Positions 26,028 to 35,753 of a stretch of 64,000 nt of DNA are shown here, one piece after another. The position numbers and the translations under genes were made by a program. The first letter of the stretch is position 1, and each line of letters begins with the position of its first letter. The stretch lies in assembly GCF_002088935.1 (NCBI RefSeq), contig NZ_NCSS01000006.1, positions 2,450,407 through 2,514,406 on the forward strand, written 5' to 3'. This DNA comes from Henriciella litoralis. GTDB taxonomy: Bacteria > Pseudomonadota > Alphaproteobacteria > Caulobacterales > Hyphomonadaceae. The notes under the pieces were generated by a model. The model was given only the letters and a program-made list of their open reading frames with translations. It ran no database searches and was not told the origin of the DNA.

Positions 26028-27845
26028 CTAATCTAGATAATCGAAAAGCGTTGGGGTTTTACCGTAATCCTCAATCAACTCCGCAGTACGTGGACGCCGA
26101 AAAAAAGTATAGTAAGCAGGGTTCCCAGCTTCACGAACCACGTTGTCAACAAGCTCTATTGCCTCGTCTACTAGCGCGTCTTTGTTCAGTCTCTTTTTGC
26201 TGTCCCGAAGCACAATTAGGCGACAAGCGTAAAGAACGTGAAAGACCCCATATGTAATGAAGTCCCGACCAACTGCGCGACTACCTCGTATCCTAATTTC
26301 GTCCTCGACCACCGCGCGGCGATACATGATTATCCAATAGAGTTGGATAGCAAATTGAAGTTCGGTGATTTCTATCGATCCAAAAATTGGCTCGTACAGA
26401 GATTCAAAAATCGCATCGGAATCTCGTTTAGCCCTCTCTGGCTGCTTCAATGAATATGAAAGCCAAATCTGGCCAACCTTGAGGGCATCAATCGAAGTAT
26501 TTGAAAAAATGTCCTCCCCTTCGGTGTCCACAAAGTTAGAGTAGTCTTCAGTAATGCCTCGTTTTCTCAGATACCTAATGCCGCGCTTTTCTAGTTCTTC
26601 TTCTAGCGCTAACTGGTGTGAATGGTTGGCTTTTAAGTCTCTGGAGTTGACGCGGTTTTGGCTATTGCTGCTAATTGCGATGTCTTCGACAAATTGCGGA
26701 TCTAGAGTTTCATAAAGCCGGAAGCTCACGGCTAAGTCTTTGAATCTAGACCATTCAAGGGAAAAATCGTTTATAGCCTGAAATATTGCTCCACAAGTTT
26801 GCGCGCCGTTCACGATACAGAGATTTTTTGCCCCCACTTTTGGCGTTTCCGCAAGGCGCCTCAGTTCAAATCTTGAACAGGTCATAGTGATACCATTGTT
26901 CAGGCACCAAAATCTGGAGTTTTGTTCGGAAACCGCCGATCTGTAAATTTGCTTATTGATCTGATTGTCGGAACCTAGAAAGCCGCGAATATTTAGATCA
27001 AAAATTCCGTAGTCCAGTGACGTTGGGTCTGTAATATCTAGGATAAGATTAAATAGTTGCTCGGCAGAAATAAGACCAAGCACCCCTTTGACTGCCCCGC
27101 TGCTAAACTCAACTACTTCGCCTCCGCGAGCGTGAAACGCATGATCCGTTCTCTTGCTTCGTGCGAGGATACAAAAGTTGTAAAATTCACTCAGGTGGAA
27201 TTCTTCCAGCTGAGCGTCAAACTTGGCGATTTCATTCTCAAACAACTCGTATTCATGCGGCACACAGCGATTGCCATTGCTGATGCACCACACTTTCAGT
27301 AGTGGAAAATGGTGTTGAAGGAGTTCTCGTATCTCAAGGATTTTTTCTTGCAGAACAGGGTTGGATAGCTTCTCTAAATCCGCCTCTCTATCCTTAAGTA
27401 CTCGCAGAAAATCTCTAAATTTTTTCAGGTCTGAAGCTTTAAACGGGTTTGCTGCTTTACGCTCACTAGTATGATGCTTCGACTGGATGACGTGGATTTC
27501 TGGCTGTTCAGCAAGCCTGTTTATGTAGATTGCATCCACGCCAAGATCATTTCCACCATCTGTAAGCGTGTCATGGATCGAATGCTCGTCGAGGCGAAAT
27601 TTCGATGCCAAAAATAGGAATATCAAGGCCTTCGAAGAATGACTGACTGTCCCTGTAGAGACCAGCTTTTCAACCTTCGAGTTTACCTGTTCGAAGTGGC
27701 GCTTTGCGGAGGCGGTGAATTGAGAGAACGCTAAACTCCTTCTTTTAAACGTAGAATATGGCCGGATTCGCTTGTTTGATACAGTACCGAAACGATTAGG
27801 ATGAAATTTTTGGTAGATTTTCGATATGCCAGATCGCTTGCGCAC
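26028..27845 (-). CDS. AIPR family protein (predicted abortive-infection/phage-defence factor)
   Basis: A 605-residue protein. The central part carries the AIPR signature: SRFWCLNNGITMTCSRF near residue 315 and LCIVNGAQTCGAIFQAI near residue 345. The N-terminal GGNDLGVDAIYIN and IHVIQSKH (about residues 95-125) look like a PD-(D/E)XK nuclease core, with D, D and Q-x-K in Mrr-like spacing. AIPR proteins act in phage resistance; a nuclease mechanism is inference. The coding sequence is clearly more AT-rich than its neighbours, with different codon use. The GTG start at 27845 is the longest option and has no clear ribosome site. It stands alone in the rbfA-truB gap and is probably horizontally acquired. 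Confidence 0.85.
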   Translation of the reverse strand: MRKRSGISKIYQKFHPNRFGTVSNKRIRPYSTFKRRSLAFSQFTASAKRHFEQVNSKVEKLVSTGTVSHSSKALIFLFLASKFRLDEHSIHDTLTDGGNDLGVDAIYINRLAEQPEIHVIQSKHHTSERKAANPFKASDLKKFRDFLRVLKDREADLEKLSNPVLQEKILEIRELLQHHFPLLKVWCISNGNRCVPHEYELFENEIAKFDAQLEEFHLSEFYNFCILARSKRTDHAFHARGGEVVEFSSGAVKGVLGLISAEQLFNLILDITDPTSLDYGIFDLNIRGFLGSDNQINKQIYRSAVSEQNSRFWCLNNGITMTCSRFELRRLAETPKVGAKNLCIVNGAQTCGAIFQAINDFSLEWSRFKDLAVSFRLYETLDPQFVEDIAISSNSQNRVNSRDLKANHSHQLALEEELEKRGIRYLRKRGITEDYSNFVDTEGEDIFSNTSIDALKVGQIWLSYSLKQPERAKRDSDAIFESLYEPIFGSIEITELQFAIQLYWIIMYRRAVVEDEIRIRGSRAVGRDFITYGVFHVLYACRLIVLRDSKKRLNKDALVDEAIELVDNVVREAGNPAYYTFFRRPRTAELIEDYGKTPTLFDYLD

Positions 27846-28083
27846 TAAGGCGCTAAGTCAAATCATTCGTTCACGGGTTTGTGCGGCGAACACTCTCACC
27901 AGACACTACAAACTTGATCGCCCTCTCCCCTGACCCGTCTCCCGCAGCCGGAAGAGGAAAAGCGCTTCATATCGTCTCTTCCGTGAAACCTACGAAATCA
28001 CCCCTTCCCAGAAACTTCACCTCAACGCCCAGCACATAGGCTCTGGTCCGAACCAATTGCCACGAAACGGCGGGTGAGGGTGG

Positions 28084-28320
28084 ATGGATCAGTTTCTCAG
28101 GCTGCTTGAACGCATATCGAAGGCTTGGGACCGCGCCTTTGGGCTCTTCCAAACCATCATCCTGATCGCGGCAGCTGCTTTGGGGGCGTGGGTTGTCTGG
28201 ACGATCCTGACCGATGCTGAGACGGCACTTCTGATCAAGCTGGGGGCGAGCTTGCTGGGTGCGATTGTTGCCGCCGGCCTCGCATGGGTCGCCTGGTTCA
28301 TCATGAAGCTGTTTGCCTGA
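28084..28320 (+). CDS. Small two-helix membrane protein, hypothetical
   Basis: A 78-residue frame with two hydrophobic segments: IILIAAAALGAWVVWTIL and LGAIVAAGLAWVAWFIM. The ATG at 28084 follows GAGGGTGG closely. The basic/amphipathic N-terminus (DQFLRLLERISKAWDRAFG) is cytoplasmic by the positive-inside rule. No family was recognised. It lies divergent from the AIPR gene, with a 238-bp gap, and 23 bp from the convergent AraC gene. Confidence 0.6.
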   Translation: MDQFLRLLERISKAWDRAFGLFQTIILIAAAALGAWVVWTILTDAETALLIKLGASLLGAIVAAGLAWVAWFIMKLFA

Positions 28321-28343
28321 CCGGCGCTGGGCTTGGAAAATCC

Positions 28344-29186
28344 CTAACCCACAAGACTGTAGGGCGAATGATGCTCGATCTGGCGGCGTTCGGTCAGGGT
28401 GTGGCGGACGAGCAGGTGTGCGCCATTGATGAACTCGCTCGGTGTGCGGCCATTGAACAGGCGAAACTCGCGGATGAAGTGTGACTGGTCAAAATAGGCG
28501 GTGGTGGCGACATCGCGCCAGTCGGTCAGCTCTTGCCAGGTGAGCCGGTTGGCAGAGTGCAGGGCGCGGAATTTGCGGTGCAGTTTCTTCGGCGCCGAAC
28601 CGAAATACTGCTTGCTCAGCCGCTCGACCTGTCGCGGTGACAGGTTGACTGAGGCCATCAGGTCTTCGAGCTCGTTCGGCTCAGGATCGGTGATCCAGGC
28701 GGTCACCTTGTCGAGAAAGTCCTGATTGATCTTTTTGTGCGGGTGGTCGAGCGCAGCGAAAAGCTCATCGGCCATCTGGACCCGTTTTCCATCATTGGCG
28801 CTGTCGAATACCGCATCCAAATGGGCGTGCAGGGCTTCGGGAATGCAGTCCTTCAGGGGGCGGATATTATCGGCGAGGTCATTTGCTGGAATATCGAACA
28901 TGCGGGCCCAGCCAAGCGGAGTGATGGCTGCGCCGATGAGGATAGTGTTCGGCTGGAACTCGACACGGCTCCATTTGAAGGTCGGCCCACAAAGAATGGC
29001 GCTTCCCGGCCCATAAAAGACTGGCGTGCCGCCAATGTCAGATGTCACGCCGCCGCTCAGAATGAAGCGGATATTGGCAATCTCGGCGCGCATGACGTCG
29101 ACCAGATGGTCCGTTACCGTCGTCCGGTAATAGCTGCCGATGAGGTCGCGTACAGTCGCGTCAGGGCGAAAGTACTCAAATTGCAT
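28344..29186 (-). CDS. AraC family transcriptional regulator
   Basis: A 280-residue one-component regulator. The C-terminal part (about residues 165-265) is an AraC-type double helix-turn-helix: NLSPRQVERLSKQYFGSAPK, FRALHSANRLTW, and the conserved second part YFDQSHFIREFRLFNGRTP. The N-terminal 160 residues have no recognised ligand domain but resemble DUF6597-like N-termini of this group. Targets are unknown. Its ATG at 29186 is followed upstream by an AT-rich region at 29260-29310 that may hold its promoter. Confidence 0.88.
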   Translation of the reverse strand: MQFEYFRPDATVRDLIGSYYRTTVTDHLVDVMRAEIANIRFILSGGVTSDIGGTPVFYGPGSAILCGPTFKWSRVEFQPNTILIGAAITPLGWARMFDIPANDLADNIRPLKDCIPEALHAHLDAVFDSANDGKRVQMADELFAALDHPHKKINQDFLDKVTAWITDPEPNELEDLMASVNLSPRQVERLSKQYFGSAPKKLHRKFRALHSANRLTWQELTDWRDVATTAYFDQSHFIREFRLFNGRTPSEFINGAHLLVRHTLTERRQIEHHSPYSLVG

Positions 29187-29611
29187 GGTGCGGCGCTCTC
29201 TAAACGTGGGCTTCTGATGACCCCTGTTTTCTGTCCTTCAGCGGACACTGGCGCAGAATGTCGTATTTGTACAATAACATATATTGTTTTCGAACAAATA
29301 TAGATGGGTCGCAGGCACCAAATGCCGTTCGGACCGCCCTGGGGGACGAGGCGGTTCGATCACCTTCCGGCCTTGATGCTTGCGGCGGGGGCTGCCCATA
29401 CTTGGGTGGGGCGACGCACAATTCGTCGCGCGAGCCGTCGAAATCTCGATGGTGACGAATAAGCGGGGAGTGATGAGCGGGCCGGTGTTGAGCTGGCCTG
29501 CTCCGCTTTTCCGGGGAACCAGAAAAACACTGCTACGACACCGCTACGACACTGGCACGACACCGTTTTGAGGGTCTGAGTTTGCGAGATCGCTGAGCGA
29601 TGTATGACGTG
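29187..29611. other. 425-bp intergenic stretch between the AraC gene and rbfA
   Basis: The AT-rich part 29260-29310 holds an inverted motif ACAAT/ATTGT spaced by 7 bases. Three 11-bp direct repeats lie at 29532-29564. Short open frames occur on both strands but none resembles a known protein or has a good ribosome site. The middle part is GC-rich with no recognised element. Confidence 0.5.
29532..29564 (+). repeat. Three 11-bp direct repeats downstream of rbfA
   Basis: GCTACGACACC, GCTACGACACT and GGCACGACACC are joined head to tail without spacers. They lie 48 bp from the rbfA stop codon. The array is too short for CRISPR. It may be a protein-binding array or slippage-derived. Confidence 0.8.
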
Positions 29612-30022
29612 CTAGTCGAGGTCGCGTTTCACTTCCGGGCGGTTGAACAGCGAGTCCATATACGCGCCTTCATCATAGGAATGGTCGGCGATGAAATGCA
29701 GTTGCGGGGTGAACTTCATCTCGATCTGCTTGCCGAGACGGCCGCGGATATAGGCAGATGCGCGGTTCAGGGCCTTTGCAAGCTCGTCCTGCGCGGCCTC
29801 ATCCGTCACGCCCAGAGGGGAGCAGAAGACATGCGCATGACGAAGGTCCGGCGAGGTGCGAACTTCGCCGATTGTGACATTCACGCCCTGCAAGGCAGGG
29901 TCACGAAATTCCTCGCGCGCCATGATATCCGTCAATGCATGACGGACCAGCTCGCCTGCCCTTAGCTGGCGTTGGCTGGGCTCATGACCGCCCGGGTCTG
30001 ATCTCTTGGCTCTTCGCGCCAT
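29612..30022 (-). CDS. rbfA: 30S ribosome-binding factor A
   Basis: Binds pre-30S subunits near the 5' helix of 16S rRNA and aids cold-condition maturation. The 136-residue KH-like protein shows QRQLRAGELVRHALTDIM, a segment VNVTIGEVRTSPDLRHAHVF and RGRLGKQIEMKFTPQLHF. Its start overlaps the end of the YcxB-like gene by 41 bp, so the two are probably translated together. truB, its usual next gene, is displaced by the AIPR, mscS and mntP genes. Confidence 0.96.
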   Translation of the reverse strand: MARRAKRSDPGGHEPSQRQLRAGELVRHALTDIMAREEFRDPALQGVNVTIGEVRTSPDLRHAHVFCSPLGVTDEAAQDELAKALNRASAYIRGRLGKQIEMKFTPQLHFIADHSYDEGAYMDSLFNRPEVKRDLD

Positions 30023-30596
30023 TGCTGCATCCTTCCTTCAGCCGCGCCCTGAAACGCCCGGCCGCAGCCTTGTCCTTACCGAACCACTTATTCGGGATAA
30101 GCAGAGGATCTGCTCCCTCGAACGTGATCAGCGTGTCGCGGCGGGTTTCCTGAACCGTGCGGACAGCGGACCATCCGACACGTGTCTCCACCGCGCCTCT
30201 GCGGATGTGGACACCCCGGTCGTTAAGGTCAATGACTGTTTCAGCATCAAGCTCATCCCCGCGGCCATGATGGTGTCGATAAGACCAGCGCAGGAAGATC
30301 AGATACCAGCACACCCCGGCCATTGCCGCCAGGATCGAGGAGATCATCACGATCCAGTATTCCGAGAGACCCGCGCCGTCGATCATCTTGCGGGAGACAA
30401 GCGCCATCCCCGCAGAAATGATCGGAGCTGTGACACCTGCATAGTAAAGTGCGGTCGGCCCAATATTGGATGTACGTGTCTTGCCGACGAGGCGCTTCAT
30501 GTCCTTGTCGGAGAAACGGCCGCCAATGTGCATGGAAGGCGCCGCTGAAGGCGCTTCGTTTTCGTTGGCGGGTGAGGCGAAAGAAGGTTGAGGCAT
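29982..30596 (-). CDS. YcxB-like membrane protein
   Basis: A 204-residue protein with two predicted membrane segments near residues 60-110 (around YYAGVTAPIISAGMALV and WIVMISSILAAMAGVCWYLIF). The C-terminal part WSAVRTVQETRRDTLITFEG and LLIPNKWFGKDKAA match the YcxB-like C-terminal domain. Function is unknown. The ATG at 30596 (MPQPSFASPANENE) is preferred; longer upstream frames run through the infB terminator. It sits between infB and rbfA and overlaps rbfA by 41 bp. Confidence 0.72.
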   Translation of the reverse strand: MPQPSFASPANENEAPSAAPSMHIGGRFSDKDMKRLVGKTRTSNIGPTALYYAGVTAPIISAGMALVSRKMIDGAGLSEYWIVMISSILAAMAGVCWYLIFLRWSYRHHHGRGDELDAETVIDLNDRGVHIRRGAVETRVGWSAVRTVQETRRDTLITFEGADPLLIPNKWFGKDKAAAGRFRARLKEGCSNGAKSQEIRPGRS

Positions 30597-30635
30597 GATC
30601 TGTCCACCGTCGCACGACAAGCTTAACCAGACATG

Positions 30636-30663
30636 GAAAAAGCCGGGAAATCTCCCGGCTTTC
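30636..30663 (-). terminator. Intrinsic terminator of infB
   Basis: Minus strand: AAAGCCGGGA and TCCCGGCTTT form a near-perfect stem around a short loop, followed by TTTTT, 40 bases after the infB stop. It separates infB from the YcxB-like/rbfA unit. Confidence 0.88.
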
Positions 30664-30703
30664 TCACATCTTATAAAGTAAAGGCTTCGAGGCCGGATCT
30701 TGC

Positions 30704-33262
30704 CTAGTCGAGCGTACGCTCGATCATCTGGACCTCGAAACACTCGATCTTGTCGCCTTCGCGGATGTCTTCATACTTCTCGAAGGCCATACCACACTCC
30801 ATGCCGGAGCTGACTTCAGGCACTTCGTCCTTGAAGCGCTTGAGGGTCTTCAGCTTGCCTTCGTGGATCACGACATCGTCGCGAAGCAGACGGACACCGC
30901 AGCCGCGTTTGACGACGCCTTCGCTGACCTTACAGCCGGCAACCTTGCCGACCTTGGTGATGTTGAAGACTTCCAGAATATCGGCGTAACCGATGAAGTT
31001 CTCGCGCTTCTCTGGCGACAGCATGCCGGACAATGTGTCTTTCACGTCGTCGATGAGATTGTAGATCACCGAATAGTAGCGGATCTCCACGCCTTCCTTC
31101 TCGGCCAGTTCGCGCGCCTGCTTGTTAGCCCGCACGTTGAACGCGAAGACCGGGGCACCGGACGATTTGGCGAGCAGAATGTCGCTTTCGGAGATACCAC
31201 CGGCTGCGCCATAGATAACATTCGCCCGAACTTCGTCGGTTGAGATGTTGGCGAGCGAATGGGTGATCGCTTCGACAGACCCCTGGACGTCGGCCTTGAC
31301 GACGAGCGGAAGCTCGGACGCCTGCGTGCCATCCTTGAGGTTGTTCATCAGCGATTCCAGCGAGGCACGGCTTGAGGCCACGCCCTGCTTCTGACGCTCC
31401 ATGCGCTGGCGATATTCAGTGATCTCACGGGCGCGAGCTTCACTATCGACAACGTTGAACATGTCACCTGGGTCTGGCGCCCCATCGAGACCAAGAATCT
31501 CGACTGGAACGGCCGGGCCGGCATCCTTCAGTTGCTGGTTGCGTTCATTGATGAGCGCACGGACCTTGCCCCACTGCTTGCCAGCCACGACGATTTCGCC
31601 GCGCTTCAGCGTACCGCGATTGATGAGCACCGTTGCGACCGGGCCGCGGCCCTTGTCGAGCTGGGACTCGATCACGATACCATCAGCGTCGCGGTCAGGG
31701 TTGGCTTTCAGTTCGAGAATTTCTGCCTGAAGCGAAATCGCCTCGGTCAGTTCATCAAGACCAGTTTTTTCAAGCGCGGACACCTTGATGGCCTGAACGT
31801 CACCGCCCATCGCCTCGACCTGGATGTCATGTTGCAGAAGCTCTGTCAGGACATTATCCGGCTTGGCATCTGGTTTGTCGCATTTGTTGACGGCAACAAT
31901 GATCGGCACTTCAGCCGCCTTGGCGTGTTTGATCGCCTCGATCGTCTGCGGCATCACGCCGTCATCTGCAGCCACAACGAGGATGACAACATCTGTGACG
32001 GTCGCACCGCGAGCCCGCATGGCGGAGAATGCCGCGTGGCCTGGCGTATCGAGGAAGGTGATCTTCTCACCGGATTTCAGCTGAACCTGATAGGCGCCGA
32101 TATGCTGGGTAATACCGCCAGCTTCGCCGGCAACCACATCGGTTTCGCGCAGGGCGTCCAGAAGGGACGTCTTGCCGTGGTCGACATGGCCCATGATCGT
32201 GACGACCGGAGCACGTGGCTTCAGGTCTTTTTCGTCATCGGTATCGCCTTCAAGACCGATCTCAACGTCGGATTCAAGGACGCGCTTGACGGTGTGGCCA
32301 AACTCTTCAGCGATCAGTTCTGCGGTATCGGCATCGACGATGTCGTTTGCCCGCATCATCTCGCCCTGACGCATCATGTATTTCACGACGTCTGCGACGC
32401 GCTCATTCATGCGTTGCGCAAGATCCTGCAGCGTAATCGTCTCTGGCAAGGTGACTTCGCGGGAGACTTTCTCCTGCTGCTCACCGCCCTGACGGCGTTC
32501 ACGCTCACGCTCACGGGCGCGGCGAACCGATGCCAGTGACCGCTGACGATCACCATCATCGCCAAGTGCGCTGGCAATCGTGAGCTTCCCGCGGCGACGC
32601 TTGGAGTCTCCGCGTGAGCGGTTTGCGTTGCCATCGGAGAAGTCGCGGTCTCCACCGCCCTTGCGGGATTTCTTGCTGCGACCCTGCGCCGGTTCTGGCG
32701 GCGGCATGTCCGGAGACGCGGCAGCTGCATCGGCAGGCGCGCGCCCACCAGTGCGTTCTTCGCGGGCTGGAGCAGCAGCTTTCTTGGCCGCTTCGGCAGC
32801 TTCGCGGGCCTTGCGTTCTTCTTCCTCAGCCTTGCGGCGGGCTTCGGCTTCGACGCGTTCCTTGTCTTCCTGGACCTTACGTTCCTGTTCAGACAGCAGA
32901 CGCTCACGTGCCGCTTCCTGACGCTTGGTCTCGACTTCGCGCTTCTGCTCGGCGTCACGGCGTTGCAGCAGCACTTTCTGGCGCGCAATCAGTTCCTGTT
33001 CCGTGATGCCAAGTTTTTTCGCGGCTTCGGCAAGCTTTGACGACTGGCTGCTGGCGGCACCGCCTGAAGACTTGGAAGCAGGGCCTTTCGACCCGCCGGT
33101 GGATGGGCCTGAGCCCGGACCGACGATTTTACGCTTCTTCGTCTGGACGATGACCTGCTTGGAGCGGCCATGGCTGAAGCTCTGCTTGACCGTCCCGCTT
33201 CCGCGCGAGACCGTCAGGGGCTTACGTCCACCATTATTGTCGTTGTCTTTCGTATCGCTCAT
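30704..33262 (-). CDS. infB: Translation initiation factor IF-2
   Basis: GTPase that brings initiator tRNA to the 30S subunit. 852 residues. The N-terminal 60 residues include the IF2-associated segment with [12 protein letters not shown] Glu/Arg/Lys/Ala-rich predicted coiled coil spans about 95-170. The N2 domain ([20 protein letters not shown]) lies near residue 275. The G domain starts near residue 355 with [15 protein letters not shown], then DTPGHAAF and NKCDKPD. Domains II-IV follow. It is separated from the upstream ylxR gene by 57 bp and ends before a strong terminator. Confidence 0.98.
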   Translation of the reverse strand: MSDTKDNDNNGGRKPLTVSRGSGTVKQSFSHGRSKQVIVQTKKRKIVGPGSGPSTGGSKGPASKSSGGAASSQSSKLAEAAKKLGITEQELIARQKVLLQRRDAEQKREVETKRQEAARERLLSEQERKVQEDKERVEAEARRKAEEEERKAREAAEAAKKAAAPAREERTGGRAPADAAAASPDMPPPEPAQGRSKKSRKGGGDRDFSDGNANRSRGDSKRRRGKLTIASALGDDGDRQRSLASVRRARERERERRQGGEQQEKVSREVTLPETITLQDLAQRMNERVADVVKYMMRQGEMMRANDIVDADTAELIAEEFGHTVKRVLESDVEIGLEGDTDDEKDLKPRAPVVTIMGHVDHGKTSLLDALRETDVVAGEAGGITQHIGAYQVQLKSGEKITFLDTPGHAAFSAMRARGATVTDVVILVVAADDGVMPQTIEAIKHAKAAEVPIIVAVNKCDKPDAKPDNVLTELLQHDIQVEAMGGDVQAIKVSALEKTGLDELTEAISLQAEILELKANPDRDADGIVIESQLDKGRGPVATVLINRGTLKRGEIVVAGKQWGKVRALINERNQQLKDAGPAVPVEILGLDGAPDPGDMFNVVDSEARAREITEYRQRMERQKQGVASSRASLESLMNNLKDGTQASELPLVVKADVQGSVEAITHSLANISTDEVRANVIYGAAGGISESDILLAKSSGAPVFAFNVRANKQARELAEKEGVEIRYYSVIYNLIDDVKDTLSGMLSPEKRENFIGYADILEVFNITKVGKVAGCKVSEGVVKRGCGVRLLRDDVVIHEGKLKTLKRFKDEVPEVSSGMECGMAFEKYEDIREGDKIECFEVQMIERTLD

Positions 33263-33319
33263 GCGACTCCATATACCTACGTGTTTTATCGGCAGAGGCC
33301 TGTCCCCTGCCGTAATGTC

Positions 33320-33988
33320 TTACCTATCCAGACCAGAGAACCAGTCTCGCTCCGGTGCTGATCGAAACCCGACAAGCCGCTGATACGCGGCGTCGAAAGC
33401 TTTCGACAGCGAACCCTTCTGAAGCAGCGCATGTATCACATGCGGGCGTCCAAAGGCCATGCCCAATTCAGCAGACGTCAGAGCGCCTGCCGTTCTAGGC
33501 GTGTCATACATCGCCTTTGCGAGAAAATGAACCTTGTTACGGCCATCTTCACTGCCATCGCTCGCTTCAAGGAGGATGCCGGGCTCTTGCTTTCTAAGAT
33601 AGGCACGAACCTGGTCGAATCCAATGACTACATCACCTGCCTTGCGCGCCATGCCCAATGCACCGATGCACCGTTGCAACAATTGCTGTTCGATCAGCTC
33701 GGTCGTGTCATCGCGGATGGCGGTTTTCTGCTTGAACGCACGGGAGAGAACGCCGCCCTTTATCGCCGCGTCGATGCTTGCCCTGTCGGCTGTCACCCAT
33801 GCCCCACGTCCGGGGAGTTTTCCGGCGATATCGGGAATAGCTTCGCCATCAGGCGAGCGGACAAAGCGGATCAGCCTGTCCTGAGGCAGGCTTTCACGCG
33901 AGACGGCGCACTGGCGGCTCGGGCCGCCAGTGTCCTTGTCATCTGACGCCTTCAGGCGCCTTTTCGGCTCATTCTTTTTGGTCGGCAT
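33320..33988 (-). CDS. YlxR/DUF448 RNA-binding protein fused to an L7Ae-like domain
   Basis: A 222-residue protein with DUF448 in residues 20-100 ([38 protein letters not shown]) and an L7Ae-like RNA-binding domain after it (LGMARKAGDVVIGFDQVRAYL). This two-domain form is normal for alphaproteobacteria. It probably binds RNA and is linked by position to RNase P or nusA function; the role is not proven. The start (ATG 33988, or 33991) lies inside the end of nusA with a 20-bp overlap, so translation is coupled. C-terminal residues after about 190 are not conserved. Confidence 0.88.
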   Translation of the reverse strand: MPTKKNEPKRRLKASDDKDTGGPSRQCAVSRESLPQDRLIRFVRSPDGEAIPDIAGKLPGRGAWVTADRASIDAAIKGGVLSRAFKQKTAIRDDTTELIEQQLLQRCIGALGMARKAGDVVIGFDQVRAYLRKQEPGILLEASDGSEDGRNKVHFLAKAMYDTPRTAGALTSAELGMAFGRPHVIHALLQKGSLSKAFDAAYQRLVGFRSAPERDWFSGLDR

Positions 33989-35753
33989 CATCGCCGTCCT
34001 CTGGCTGAACCTCTTCAGCGGCAAGCGCATCAAGGTCAAAGATAAGCTCTTCTTCGGCCAGTTCGGTCGACTCTTCGGTGACCTTGCCAATTTCGCCGAG
34101 CGCCAGAAGCGCACGTTCTTCAGCGGTGAGGTCGGCTGCATCGTCTTCTGCCTGAGCGGCCATATCGGCTTCAAGCTGAGCGAGCGCTTCCGGCTCGACC
34201 CATCCAGCGGCGACGCGGGCCTTCATGATGAAGAGTTGGGCCTCATCCTTGCGCATCTCACCCTTTTTCAGGATGCCGTCCTGGAAGACAGGCTTGCCAT
34301 CAGGGCCTGGCTCACGCCAGCCGGTGATGTCGTCTGGGACCAGACCTGCAATGTCTTCGACGGTTTTGACGTCGTTCTCGCCAAACTTGACGGCGAAACC
34401 GGTCGTCATGCCATCCAGCTCCATCATCTCGTCCTCGACACCCAGCTCCTTGCGGCGGGCATCCTGCTCGGCGGCGAGCTTCTCAAGGTATTCGCGGGCG
34501 CGTTCCTGGATCTCGTTGGCAACTTCGAGGTCGAAGCCGTCAATCGTGATGAAGTCTTCCGGTGCGACGTAGGCGATTTCCTCAACCGTCTCAAAGCCTT
34601 CCGAAGCCAGCAGCTGCGCCAGCGTTTCGTCGGCATCGAGCGCTTTCATGAAGAGCTCAGTGCGCATCTGGAAGTCACGCTGGTAACGCTCGGAATCGGC
34701 GCTCTCGGTGACCAGGTCGATCTGCCAGCCGGTCAGCTGGGAGGCGAGACGCACGTTCTGACCGCGGCGGCCAATGGCCAGCGGGAACTGGTCATCGGCA
34801 ACGACAACTTCAACGCGCTGCTCGTCTTCATCGAGCACCACTTTCGACACTTCGGCCGGCTGCAGGGCGTTCACGATGAAGGTCGCGGCGTCGTAATTCC
34901 ATGGAATGATGTCGATCTTCTCGCCCGACAGCTCGCCAACGACGGCCTGAACACGGGCACCGCGCATACCAACACAGGCGCCGACCGGATCGATCGAGCT
35001 GTCATTGGAAATCACGCCGATCTTGGCACGTGAGCCTGCATCGCGGGCACAGGCGCGGATCTCGATGACGCCGTCATAGACTTCCGGCACTTCCTGGGCG
35101 AACAGCTTGACCATGAAGTCAGGATGGGCGCGCGACAGGAAGATTTGCGGGCCTTTGGTCTCGCGGGAGACCTTGTAGAGATAGGCACGCACGCGGTCAT
35201 TCGGCTGGAAGTTCTCGCGCGGGATACCGTCATTGCGGCGGATAATGCCTTCCGCGCGGCCAAGGTCCACGATGACGTGGCCATATTCGACGCGCTTGAC
35301 GATGCCGTTGATGATCTCACCGACGCGGTCCTTGTACTCGCCGTACTGACGCTCACGCTCTGCGTCGCGTACCTTCTGCATGATGACCTGCTTGGCGGTC
35401 TGTGCAGCCACGCGGCCAAAGTCGAAGGGTGGAAGCTCTTCAGTGATCTCGCCGCCAATCTCGAGCGTAGGGTCGATCTTCTTGGCGTCGGTGAGCGAGA
35501 GCTGCTGGGCAGGATCTTCGAGCTCATCATCGGCAACGACGGTCTGGACGCGCCAGAGGGTCTGTTCGCCAGTGTCACCGTCGATGCGGGCACGGATGTC
35601 GTGCTCCTGACCGTAGCGGGATTTGGCAGCTTTCTCGATTGCTTCCTGCATCGCCTCGATCACGATCGAGCGGTCAATCGCTTTTTCTTCAGCGACCGCC
35701 TTGGCAATCTGCAGGATTTCGAGCCGGTTGGCTGATACGCCGACTGTACTCAT
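33969..35753 (-). CDS. nusA: Transcription termination/antitermination protein NusA
   Basis: RNA polymerase-associated factor of 594 residues. It has an N-terminal domain, an S1 domain near residue 150 (GIVKRVEYGHVIVDLG), two KH domains (VGACVGMRGARVQAVVGEL and AIGRRGQNVRLASQLTGW), and C-terminal acidic repeats including a helix-hairpin-helix region (FVTIDGFDLEVANEIQ-like at residues 390-430). The ATG overlaps the rimP stop codon by four bases (ATGA). The C-terminal 100 residues are very acidic, ending EDGDDADQKE. Confidence 0.98.
   Translation of the reverse strand: MSTVGVSANRLEILQIAKAVAEEKAIDRSIVIEAMQEAIEKAAKSRYGQEHDIRARIDGDTGEQTLWRVQTVVADDELEDPAQQLSLTDAKKIDPTLEIGGEITEELPPFDFGRVAAQTAKQVIMQKVRDAERERQYGEYKDRVGEIINGIVKRVEYGHVIVDLGRAEGIIRRNDGIPRENFQPNDRVRAYLYKVSRETKGPQIFLSRAHPDFMVKLFAQEVPEVYDGVIEIRACARDAGSRAKIGVISNDSSIDPVGACVGMRGARVQAVVGELSGEKIDIIPWNYDAATFIVNALQPAEVSKVVLDEDEQRVEVVVADDQFPLAIGRRGQNVRLASQLTGWQIDLVTESADSERYQRDFQMRTELFMKALDADETLAQLLASEGFETVEEIAYVAPEDFITIDGFDLEVANEIQERAREYLEKLAAEQDARRKELGVEDEMMELDGMTTGFAVKFGENDVKTVEDIAGLVPDDITGWREPGPDGKPVFQDGILKKGEMRKDEAQLFIMKARVAAGWVEPEALAQLEADMAAQAEDDAADLTAEERALLALGEIGKVTEESTELAEEELIFDLDALAAEEVQPEDGDDADQKE

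Noticed and set aside
28084..28320. Small membrane protein as a partner (antitoxin or effector) of the AIPR gene
   Set aside because: It is divergent, has normal GC content and no known association; position alone is too weak.
29258..29571. Several short frames in the rbfA-araC gap
   Set aside because: No ribosome sites and no conserved motifs.
33930..35033. Long + strand frame over nusA
   Set aside because: Shadow of nusA, with no motifs.
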